A stretch of 64,000 nucleotides of DNA from NCBI RefSeq assembly GCF_964340395.1, contig NC_135557.1:8606960-8670959 (forward strand). Reading direction: 5' to 3'. The translations under genes were made by a program, and so were the position numbers. The notes beneath the pieces are model-generated. The model was not told the origin of the DNA and made no database searches. It saw only the letters and a list, made by a program, of their open reading frames with translations. Origin of the DNA: Glandiceps talaboti (Eukaryota > Hemichordata > Enteropneusta > Spengelidae). Shown here one piece after another: positions 24,820-35,179 of the stretch; within the stretch, counting starts at the first letter, position 1; each line of letters opens with the position of its first letter.

Positions 24820-25345
24820 AAAAAAATTCATTTATTATTAAAGTTCAAAATATCAAATGTATGACTAAGAATAAATATACAACAAACTAACAAAAAGTCT
24901 AGTTTGTCTAAAAAATAAACTGTTTACATTCATTTATTTATTAATTAAAATATCAAATGGCTAGCATTAGAGTAAATAGTCAACAAACCAACAAACTTTC
25001 ATTTGTCGTCAATTTGAAAATTTAGTTTGTCTAAAAGATAAACATTTGATGTGTTGTTTACACTCATTTATTTAAAATATCAAAAGTATGGCTAGAATTA
25101 GAGTAAATACTCAACAAACCAACAAACATTCCAGTTTGTCGTCAATATTGAAAATTTAGTTTGTCTAAAAAATAAACAATGTGTTGTTTACATTCATTTC
25201 TTATTTAAAAAATCAAATATATGGCTAGAATAATTAGAGAAAATATTCAACAAACCAACAAACATTCCAGTTTGTCGTTAATGTGAAGATTTAGTTTGTC
25301 TAAAAAAAAATAAACAATGTGTTGTTTGCATTGTTGTCAAATAAA
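24820..25345 (+). repeat. About 125-bp intronic tandem repeat, four units
   Basis: Four imperfect units share CAACAAACCAACAAAC, TTTAGTTTGTCTAAAA and AAATAAAC..TTTACATTCATTT. The array ends about 220 bp before the NHL exon; the sequence between is A+T-rich intron. Confidence 0.85.
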
Positions 25346-25570
25346 CATTTTTGAAAATACTTGTTATATTGTAATATGATAATTATTTCAAATGTTGACA
25401 CTAGTTGCCATGGTAACACGTACCCCACGCTATGCACATTTCATTTAGTTATAATTTAGAATATCATAATTTTCCATGGTAACAGTTCTTTGAATTGAAA
25501 GAAACCATTATAAAAATTGAGTGATTGAATAGTCTGCTCATTGACCTTTGACCTTTGTTTTTGTTTACAG

Positions 25571-26364
25571 GTATTCCTGTGAAGGTGACTATCACAACAA
25601 TGGGTAAACACGGTTCCCAACCAGCAAACTATCATTACCCCCGTGGAATTATTGTCAATGCTGATAATGACCTTGTAATTTGTGACAGTAACAACCGTAG
25701 ATTACAAATAGTCAGCTGGGATAATCAGTGTAAATATATCATTACATTGGATTTTAAACCAAGGGATGTTGCAGTGTCCAGTGACTCAAATCTGTACTAT
25801 ATCACAGGTTGGGATAGCAATAGTGAAGTCAGGGTTTATAACAAGAAGAGTCAACTGATAAATAGTTTTGGTAAACAACAACACATCACTGCCTGGGGTA
25901 TATTCCTGACTAGTGAAGGATTTGTGTACATAACAGACTACAATGGACGCTGTGTTAGGAAATATGGAGTGAATGGTAATCATATCAAGTCATCAACATC
26001 ATTGGCACAACTCAGTTGGCTGTATTCTCTGGTTGTTAATACAAAGAATGAAGTATTTGTCACAGACAGCCACAATAAATGTGTGTATGTATTAAATAAA
26101 CAACTCACAATCATGTACACATTTGGTGAGCAACAACTACAGTGTCCATGGGGGATCTGTTTACACCCACACTGTGATGTTATATATGTCAGTGATTGGG
26201 ATGGTGATAGGGTAGCTGAGTTCAAATGTAATGGTGAATTCATACGTTATATTGCAATGAACCAACTGAGTGAACCATTCTACATTGCAGTTAGTCAGGA
26301 TAAGCCATACACAATAGCTGTAACACAGGCAAGGACAAACTGTATAAAGCTATTGCACATGTAA
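25571..26364 (+). CDS. NHL-repeat beta-propeller protein, terminal exon (TRIM2/3/71-like)
   Basis: 264 codons open from the acceptor TTTGTTTACAG to TAA. Six NHL-type blades can be read: YPRGIIVNADNDLVICDSNN; KPRDVAVSSDSNLYYITGWD; ITAWGIFLTSEGFVYITDYN; LYSLVVNTKNEVFVTDSHN; CPWGICLHPHCDVIYVSDWD; and a degenerate closing blade ending NCIKLLHM. The lead-in VTITTMGKHGSQPANY is typical of TRIM-NHL proteins. Such propellers bind RNA or protein partners; in TRIM proteins they follow RING, B-box and coiled-coil domains, which would be encoded upstream of this window. The first codon is split in phase with the exon at 10827-11159. No frameshift or stop disrupts it. The specific family member cannot be named; these genes are greatly expanded in several marine invertebrates. 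Confidence 0.9.
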
Positions 26365-27466
26365 GAAACTTAACACTACACTCCATCTACATCTACAGGA
26401 GTGTTTTATTTATAATGTATAATATCTCTGAGTATTTTTATACAATGCAATGCCATGGTACCACATATCAACACAATTTTTGGTTGTTTTTTGTGCAAAT
26501 TTACAGAATATTATTAAAATTTCCATCCAAACATTAAGTATTTTTGCATAAACTAACAATCCGGACCAAAAATACATTGTTTTTAGACAAAATTAAGATA
26601 TTATTTCATTTTTAAATTTACAGCAGACTATAAATCTGCCATGTTGTCATTTGTACTTCATTGCATTGCATTATATAAAACTTGTCAGAGAAATCTGTGA
26701 TTTTCACAGAATTATACATTTGTGTGTGCAAAGAAAACTATACCTGGAGATAAAACTGTTAATATCGGATCAGATCTGTTAGATATTGTCTTCAGATGTA
26801 CTTGGAAAGACTTCCGATTTCTCCGATTTCACACCAGGTCAACAGCGTGTAAGAGACATGGTAAACGGCCATTGTAAGAATGAATTGGAGTTTTACATAG
26901 TGGCCAAGAGAGGGCGCCGTGACTGTTTCCCTCATGATCACGAGAAACGAAATGAGAGACGTAGAAACGAAACGCGCGTGGTTTGTTTGTACAGTCCACA
27001 TACTAGCGTTTGTAAAATAGTGTAAATAAATGACTTGAATACAAAATTATGTATTTTTAATGATAATTAGTAGATGATATAAATTATGACTATCATAAAA
27101 TATAGTAGGATATATGAAAATAACTACTCAGTATGTACTTTGAATTCATATGAACTTTTGTGACCTGTTATCAACTTTTCAAACTGACTGACAACTGAAA
27201 GTCAAACAGGTCTTAGGCGTTATATTGTCAATCATAAACATTGTAAGACCCCTTTTGTTTCCTGAAATGCATACAGTATATATTTGAATGCGAGGAGTGG
27301 AAATTCTCTCTTACTTGTACAATGATATGTAATTTGTAGTGTTCATGTTGTTTAGTTATAATGTAGTTTTATTCTCGTAAGCCAAAGCACACATTTCTGC
27401 TGAAGCAATGAAACGGCCTATTGCATTGTGGGTATGTTGTGGACGTTTTGGTAAATAGCATTGTAT
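26365..27466. other. 3' flank of the NHL-repeat gene, no gene seen
   Basis: A+T-rich with no long open frame of interest; 26786-27025 is open for 79 codons but has no domain. No clear AATAAA signal was found near the stop; ATTAAA-like text occurs near 26512. The 3' UTR end is therefore unplaced. Confidence 0.5.
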
Positions 27467-27840
27467 ATGGATATGTTTATTATCGACTTCAAAGCCTCTA
27501 CAGTAGTACCTGATATTTGTATTGACAAAGTTAAAGTAGGACTTGTGACTGAATATAGACATTTAGCAACAATCTTGGATGATACGTTGAATTTAAAGGC
27601 GAGCACAGACTCCATTCACAATAAATGTACGTCTAGAGTTTACTGTTTGTAAAAACCTAGGTCCCTAAATGTAAATGTCAAGTGTTGCCGACATTTTATC
27701 ACAGTTTTACTGAATCGGTCTTATCATTCTCATTGTTATGTTTGTTTGGTGGCCTATACGGACTAGCTACAAGAACGTCCTGTAAATGTATGTAGTAAAA
27801 TTGCAGGCAATGAATAAACAGATTTAGAATAATTTGAGTG
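27467..27840 (+). mobile_element. Non-LTR retrotransposon fragment, C-terminal reverse transcriptase
   Basis: Translation gives MFIIDFKASTVVPDICID, VTEYRHLATILDDTLNLKAS and IHNKCTSRVYCL. This matches the familiar end of Rex1/L2/CR1-type reverse transcriptases (T-EYKYLGTILDD-L---NTD-I-KKC-QRLYCLRKL). After the stop at 27650 the homology continues (LNVNVKCCRHFITVLLNRS, then VCSKIAGNE), so the fragment carries stops and is not functional. No 5' end, endonuclease or 3' tail is identifiable. Confidence 0.82.
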
Positions 27841-28702
27841 AATTGTTATCTTACTTAGGAATGAAAGCTGAGAGACAATGTCACAAACTTAATAAACGAA
27901 CCCCGTCCGTTTAGGACACCCCCACCCCACCCCACCTAAATTAACGAACGTTCCCAAGTGCGGCGACATTCACACGGTTTATGATGTAAACCATCATGAT
28001 GAAAATTGTAGTGTTCACACTACTACGATCTATGCAATGTAAACATTATGGTAATTTTATTAAAATACTACCAGAAATCCGGCACTGTATATCACTATTA
28101 GAAGGAAAATTAATTTTAATCAATTTATCAATATCTCAGTAGTAAATACAGAACTGTCATCATTGAATGTGTGAAAGTTTTCGAAATTTGGTTAGAAGTG
28201 CGAAAGTGAAGTTGAGCAACCACTTCATTCTTTTGTTGAGTTCGTGATATTGTGCGATCGTCCTTAAGGGAATACTAGAATGATGATAAATGACATCGTG
28301 TCTCAGTACTTTGAACGTATGCCATCGGGGAGATGATTTCGTATCCCAAAATTTAGAACAGTATGAACCAAAGCAAATTTTGCACCTAATTACATCAACA
28401 TTGTAAACAGAAGTAGCTGAAGTATATACATTGTTTGGTTTTTTAAATACTTTTTTCGTTTCTTTCCGGTCTGTAGTTTCCGCAATTTTAATTTATAATC
28501 AGATTTCATTTAACTTTGTCACCATTTTAATAATTTCTACTCTGTATGTTTCTGGTTAGTGTGGATTGTTAGATGTTTTTTTAGAATCTATGTCAAAAGT
28601 ATGACATTTTAATTGTTCATTTCTGTAAGGGAACCAAGTCGTCTTGATTTCTCTTGTGAAAGATGATTATAGGTTTTTATTGTAAGACGTCTATCGTGTA
28701 TC
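27841..28702. other. No feature seen
   Basis: Non-repetitive A+T-rich DNA, with a short C-rich patch near 27918-27937. No open frame with recognisable content. Confidence 0.5.
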
Positions 28703-28834
28703 TGTGTATGTATGTATGTGTATGTATGTATGTATGTATGTATGTATGTATGTATGTATGTATGTATGTATGTATGTATGTATGTATGTATGTATGTATG
28801 TATGTATGTATGTATGTATGTATGTATGTATGTA

Positions 28835-28885
<51 letters not shown>

Positions 28886-29075
28886 GTCTGTCTGTCTGTC
28901 TGTCTGTCTGTATGTATGTATGTATGTATGTATGTATGTATGTATATATGTGTGTGTGTGCGTGTGCGCGTGCGTGCGTGCGTACGTGCGTATGTATGTA
29001 CTTATGTACGTACGTGGATTGATGGATGGATGGATGGATGGATGGATATAGTCATATACAGACAGACAGACGTAC
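28703..29075 (+). repeat. Compound microsatellite (TATG)n (TCTG)n (TATG)n (GT/GC) (GGAT)n
   Basis: About 33 TATG units, then about 18 TCTG units, TATG again, a GTGCGTGCG patch and a short GGAT run. Because period 4 is not a multiple of 3 and the units lack stop codons in most registers, 115-143-codon frames appear on both strands; these are not genes. Confidence 0.97.
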
Positions 29076-29986
29076 AGACAGACATTCACACCCAGTACCT
29101 CTTCTTATTAGCTAATATCAACAAGAAAACATTAATATGGTAAACAATACGCGTAAATCTCAACATATCTACAATTTAAAATCAACGGCAATAGTTTTGA
29201 TATGCAAAACAAATTGTACGTCAAAAATTAATAATAAATAATTCGTTAGCAACAAAAAATTAGGCAATAAAATTTATTTAAAAGATTATGCAAATGCATA
29301 CAAATTTTTTGTTCATATGTGACATTTTGTGACGTTTAGTAACGAGGTCCCTTTTGTCAAACGGTCAAACGCGGCATCCGCACTTACACTTGCTGGGCAA
29401 CCCTGTGTGTCGCCCTCTAGTGATGAACTTAGGAACAGTGCCAGCTCCTGCGATCCGTTCCAATGTATGTCCGTCCAGCTTACGATGATCTGCATATGTA
29501 TGCATCTCGAATGAGCCAAGTGTCACTTGGCAGTGAAAATATTTCCCTAGAAGTCTAACTACCTCCTGTATTCCCGTATACCCCGTTATTTACAAGCCTG
29601 AACAAGTGAAATGGATGAAATGACGTCATACCAGTGGAATGGAAAAGATAGATATATAGAATTATAATGATATAATTAGATTTAAGATAATTTGAAACTA
29701 GTTGTATTGCTCTACGTCATCACCGATTCTGTGGTTTTTGAAATATGTGTCAAAACGTTCCAAATCACCATTATTTCCCCCCCCCCCTTTTTTCATTAAA
29801 GTTACCCTTGAGGAGGTATAGTTATATTATTCTCCAATATTTTACTTCATTCAGTCTGACAATATTCTTGACAAAATAAGGGTTTTTCACGTGACTACTC
29901 GTTTATCAAGTCGTAGTCGCGTCATCACTTCTATTAATTTTCCTTCTTTGCCTGGACGATTATGCACTAAAGTCTTCTATTTCGCT

Positions 29987-29987
<1 letters not shown>
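29076..29987. other. No gene seen
   Basis: 29320-29520 is less A+T-rich, with a 60-codon open frame on each strand (for example FSNEVPFVKRSNAASALT), but neither shows a known domain or good splice sites. A C run and T run occur near 29777. Confidence 0.45.
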
Positions 29988-30023
<36 letters not shown>

Positions 30024-30245
30024 GCAACAACAACAACAACCAATCAAACAAAAACTCATAAATCAAATTTCATTTCGCGTATTCCTAAGAGGGACACTAT
30101 ATAGTGGGGGTATATAGTGGGGGTTATATAGTGGAGGTTATATAATGGAGGTTATATAGTGGGGGTTATATAGTGGGGGTTATATAGTGGAGGTTATATA
30201 GTGGGGGTTATATAGTGGGGGTTATATAGTGGGGGTTATAGCTGT
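29988..30245 (+). repeat. (CAA)n tract, then a 14-bp minisatellite
   Basis: CAA repeats with one CAG at about 29990-30040, then about ten 14-bp units (TTATATAGTGGGGG with GGAGG variants) at 30100-30245. Confidence 0.93.
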
Positions 30246-30899
30246 AATAATTGTGGCGTTCTCATACTTTCTTATATTACATTAATTTATGATAATATTT
30301 ATTTATTCGTCATCATGATAAAAAGATAAAGATCACAATAGATGCATTACATTTAAGATAATATAATTTATTGCCATTTGTATAAAATGCATTGGAAATT
30401 GGCTGGAAAGAAAACAACAATTGAATGCAACATTGAAAAGAAAATGCAAGTGAAATGTAAAAGCAAGATATAAAATTAATGTAACACATCAAACGATTTA
30501 AAATACACATGACTCTAAAGATACAACTGCAGAGACAAATAACATGAAACTAAAACGAATGTTAAAAGATCATAGGACTGGTTTTAAAATACGAACCACA
30601 GATGGATAAAAGCTTTTTATTTCACGTTCTGATTTCGTTTTAATACTCATGTACCGCCTAGCTACCCGAGAGTAACAGTTCGAACAATGCATATATTATG
30701 TATATACGGAACGACAATATATTTGTAGCTATGTGGACTAAAAATTATTCTACGAATTTTCGATTGTTCTGTCCATGACCTCATCTCATAATATGTAAGC
30801 TTATAACTTACATTCCGCTTTCGAAATATTGCTTATCATTCGCGAAGAGATAGCACAGAGTACCCTAGGAGGTCATTACCGGTAAATCAACAGTCACCT
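30246..30899. other. Upstream flank of the HYOU1-like promoter, no gene seen
   Basis: A+T-rich to about 30780, then less so. A 65-codon minus-strand frame (30313-30510) has no domain. Confidence 0.5.
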
Positions 30900-31076
30900 G
30901 GGTGGTCTTAGTACATGTGCGCAATCTCCGTTTATTGCAGCCAATCAAATTTCGCCACATTCGCCGGCGTCTATCACTTCCGTGTTTCACATGAAACCCA
31001 CGTTGCCTTACTGTGTGAGAAAGGGAGACGTCATCATTAAGACCAGATACCGGTTGATCTTTGTCTGTTAACACAG
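30900..31076 (+). promoter_or_regulatory. Candidate HYOU1 promoter and noncoding first exon with ER stress element
   Basis: CCAAT at 30941-30945, nine bases, then CCACA at 30955-30959 fits the ER stress response element (CCAAT-N9-CCACG) at all but the last base. GACGTCAT at 31027-31034 is a CRE/ATF-type site, and CCACGTTG lies near 31000. The segment ends CACAG|GTAAGT (31076/31077), an excellent splice donor. No later open frame uses it except the exon at 38747, so I infer an untranslated first exon. ERSE control by NF-Y and ATF6 is the known mode for ER chaperones including HYOU1. The transcription start is not located. Confidence 0.6.
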
Positions 31077-32296
31077 GTAAGTAAATTCTACAAGTTTTAA
31101 ATGCTATGCTGTACATCTTAACTGCATTTCCAGACATATTGTACTTTTTGCGGTCAACCATTCATTGAACTATCGCACAATATTATCTCGATCCGATTTT
31201 CGATCAGCTGGCCGGTAAGTGTACACACAATGTGGTAACCGATCGAACTCAATGACACGTAATGCTATAGCGGTAGGTCTCAGAAAACGTGAAGGTGCCA
31301 TGTCATACTACGATCTACAAAGTTATGTGAATTGTATTTGTATAGCAAACCGTATGGACTGTTTAGATAATAACATTTGGTGTGAATAATTACCAATATA
31401 ATATACACCAACCGTTAAACTTACATATCTTTTGTTTTGTTATTGTTTCTTCCGTTTTGAACAAAAGATGTGACATTAGTTCCTCACATTACATACCCAG
31501 GCACTTCAACGAATCTGTATGAATTACAAAAAATGTATAGTAAAGAGCTTTTTTTGCTATACTGTATATAATTAAGATAACAATTAATACATTGATTCAA
31601 GTGCCTGTCGTTACATACTTCCACCATTACTACAAAAATAACCCTGCTTGCAGACGGAATATATCAGGACACATATTCTGCATGATGGAGAAGAAAATGT
31701 AGCTATAGGGACCAGGGGTCTCCACTTATTCCATCTGTATAAAAACAGGACTAGAAAGTTGCCTAGCTACATGTAATTGCAAGTGACATCGTTCCAATAA
31801 TATTTATCTAATTTAGTAATCTATCGACAAATACAATCAAAACTATGAATATCATCACAGCTACACAAGATGTAACCATTAGCACCCCCCCCCCCCCGCT
31901 ATCATTTCTACAAGTCTGTAAGTTTTATATGTGAGTATTGCCATACATTCTCCAATGTCATACACAGAATCAGCATGGTGATGTCACCATATTATTTTAA
32001 TTTTGACGCTGACCAAAGTTTTTAGGATCTAGATTGTAATTATCAAATATATTTTATATAGCAGAATTATAGTATTATAGTTTATTGACATACAGATTTA
32101 TGTAAAGTAACATGGTGGATGTATTACTAGGTTCACTAATAGTACATCAATAAATAATTAATAAATATTAATATTATACAGTTATTACAGTAGAATTTTT
32201 ATGATTATTATTCATATTAATCTGAGCTATTTCCACTTTTACTTGACTCAACATGGATGCATCAACACCTGTATCTGTTGTTCTGCTACAATTCTA
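31077..32296 (+). other. Inferred intron 1 of HYOU1-like gene, first part
   Basis: A+T-rich, with a C tract near 31886-31898. No exon was seen. It runs into the 34-bp minisatellite. Confidence 0.5.
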
Positions 32297-33390
32297 ACTG
32301 CTTACACACTGGGTTGTGGACTCAATTCTAACTACTTACACACTGGGTTGTGGACTCAATTCTAACTGCTTACATACTGGGTTGTAGACTCAATTCTAAC
32401 TGCTTACACACTGGGTTGTGGACTCAATTCTAACTACTTACACACTGGGTTGTAGACTCAATTCTAACTGCTTACACACTGGGTTGTAGACTCAATTCTT
32501 ACTGCTTACACACTGGGTTGTGGACTCAATTCTAACTGCTTACACACTGGGTTATGGACTCAATTCTAACTGCTTACACACTGGGTTATGTACTCAATTC
32601 TAACTGCTTACACACTGGGTTGTGGACTCAATTCTAACTGCTTACGCACTGGGTTGTGGACTCAATTCTAACTGCTTACACACTGGGTTGTGGACTCAAT
32701 TCTAACTACTTACACACAGGGTTGTGGACTCAATTCTAACTACTTACACACTGGGTTGTGGACTCAATTCTAACTGCTTACACACTGGGTTGTGGACTCA
32801 ATTCTAACTGCTTACACACTGGGTTGTGGACTCAATTCTAACTACTTACACACTGGGTTGTAGACTCAATTCTAACTACTTACACACTGGGTTGTGGACT
32901 CAATTCTAACTGCTTACACACTGGGTTGTGGACTCAATTCTAACTGCTTACACACTGGGTTGTGGACTCAATTCTAACTGCTTACACACTGGGTTGTAGA
33001 CTCAATTCTAACTGCATACACACTGGGTTGTGGACTCAAGTCTAACTACTTGCACTCTGGGTTGTGGACTCAATTCTAACTACTTACACACTGGGTTGTG
33101 GACTCAATTCTAACTGCTTACATACTGGGTTGTGGACTCAAGTCTAACTACTTGCACACTGGGTTGTGGACTCAATTCTACCTGCTTACACACTGGGTTG
33201 TGGACTCAATTCTAACTGCATACACACTGGGTTGTGTACTCAATTCTTACTGCTTACACACTGGGTTGTGGACTCAATTCTAACTGCTTACACACTGGGT
33301 TGTGTACTCAATTCTAACTGCTTACACACTGGGTTGTGGACTCAATTCTAACTGCTTACACACTGGGTTGTGGACTTAATTCTAACTATA
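32297..33390 (+). repeat. 34-bp minisatellite, about 32 units
   Basis: The unit contains CTGCTTACACACTGGGTTG and TGGACTCAATTCTAA, with CTGC/CTAC and GTGG/GTAG/GTAT variants. It lies in the inferred first intron of the HYOU1-like gene. Open frames such as 33098-33351 are repeat translations. Confidence 0.95.
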
Positions 33391-35179
33391 CAAAAGGACC
33401 ACAGCTAGAATTGATTACTTTTATTAATATGGCTATAGGTAGCTAGTTTCCATGCCAACACGATCTCTAAACCATGGTTAACCAAGTGGTCTCTACAAAA
33501 ATGTATCTGAAATATTGATGAGGGATATAATGTAGCACTAGACTAGTAAGTAGCAGGACACTTACAGTGTATCCCATGTGACTATCACGTGACTGTCATG
33601 TGACTCAAAGTTAGTGTACACATAGTACATCCGTTGCCCAAGTTTTCTCTCTGAAATATTTGATGAGGGATCCTATAGAACTAGACAAGTATTAGCAGCA
33701 GGACACTTACAGTATTCTCACATGACTTACTTTAAGATCGGAGGTTGAATTTGCAGTAAATTGAATGAAGTAACCCATAGCAACCACCTGTCAGTTTGTG
33801 ATGGATTACTACTGACATGCACTGTTCATCCTTTCAGATTTAGAGTCACAGAAAAAAATGAGCCCACATGTTATATATAGTAAGACAAATTATGTTGCTC
33901 CAATTTCTGCTTACTCCCATGATGCAATAGCCCTTAGCAAAGATACCCTATAAAGGCACAAGATCAACTTAATGTTTTCCTGATGTAAAATCATGAAATG
34001 ACTCTCCAGAACAAATAGTTTCTGGGAGTGACTTAATTTCCTGTAGTGGTGTTCCCCTTTAATCAAAATCTCAACCCAATTATACATTAATAGTTTACTA
34101 GTATTTAAGTCTAGTAACATGTCACTAATGTATCATATGAACTTAAAATAAAAATTACACTTTTGTGTACAAATTTAGACAAAGTTTGTACAAATTTAGG
34201 TTGATAACCCATCCTGGATTGCATCAGAAATACAATGTAGATCAGTATGATGTAATCACATGACAAATTTGCATATCACTTGTAATCACATGACAAATTT
34301 GCATACCACATGTACAAATGTCACATGGGGAGAAAATTTCAATTATCTACTCTCTGCTAAGAACATGTGTACTCATATATAATAACATAATTTTGAGATG
34401 AATAATTTGTGCAGAATTATTGAATTATGAGATGGGAATATAACTCCCATGTGTGTTTGTATAATTTAGTAATATAAAAAATATATATTTGTACACACAA
34501 AGAAAGTTTATAATTGTCTGCTATGAACAGGTGTTCACTTCTACTCAATAGTTCATTAGAATATGGAAATCATTTAAATTTGCATAACTGAATAAATTAT
34601 GGGATGGAAGGGTACAATTTCTAAATTACTGGGCAATGTCACAATTTTACTCAAAATAGTTCATGATTTGTTAGACATGATATTAGATTATATTCTGCAA
34701 GTACTCTAGTATATTGAAGCGTTATTTTAATGTAATCTTATCAGATAATGATTTTGACAAAAAAAATAGTGTGACAGATGTTATGAATGTTTCAAGTAGA
34801 TGTTTGTCAAAAGGTGATGTCGACAGAAGACGTATGTTGTACATATTTCTCTTTCAGGTCAAAAAATTATAATATATTTATTTTTTTATTAAGCTGGAAC
34901 CAAAATAATAATTCTGTATATAGTTATAATATAATTTATGTATTATATTCTTTTATATATATTAGTATCGTTATTGAAATGTAAAATCTTAAAGACATCT
35001 GATCAATGAAAGTTCCTTATTTCAAAACTGAGAATTTTAGATATTCTAGTTTTAACAGAATTTATTCTCTTTGGAACTCCTTGTCACTTCATATTTCACT
35101 TGTCATTATATAAACAAGCATTTGAAGAATTTTAAAACTTAGATTGCAAACCATTACCATGAGCTAGTTGTGAACAAGT
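33391..35179. other. A+T-rich intronic DNA with small dispersed repeats
   Basis: GATGAGGGAT..TAGCA..AGGACACTTACAGT occurs twice (about 33517-33572 and 33661-33712). The segment 33769-33840 (CACCTGTCAGTTTGTGATGG) recurs at 44223-44290. AATCACATGACAAATTTGCAT is directly repeated near 34253 and 34282. No coding exon was seen. Confidence 0.6.

Noticed and set aside
28663-29143. Cys/Tyr/Val-rich frames of 115-143 codons on both strands
   Set aside because: Translations of (TATG)n and (TCTG)n microsatellites.
30865-31161. 98-codon minus-strand frame over the HYOU1-like promoter
   Set aside because: No domain; the region is better explained by the ER stress element, first exon and donor on the plus strand.
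31861-31900. C-tract as a possible G-quadruplex regulator
   Set aside because: Homopolymer C tracts recur in many repeats of this window and nothing ties this one to a gene.
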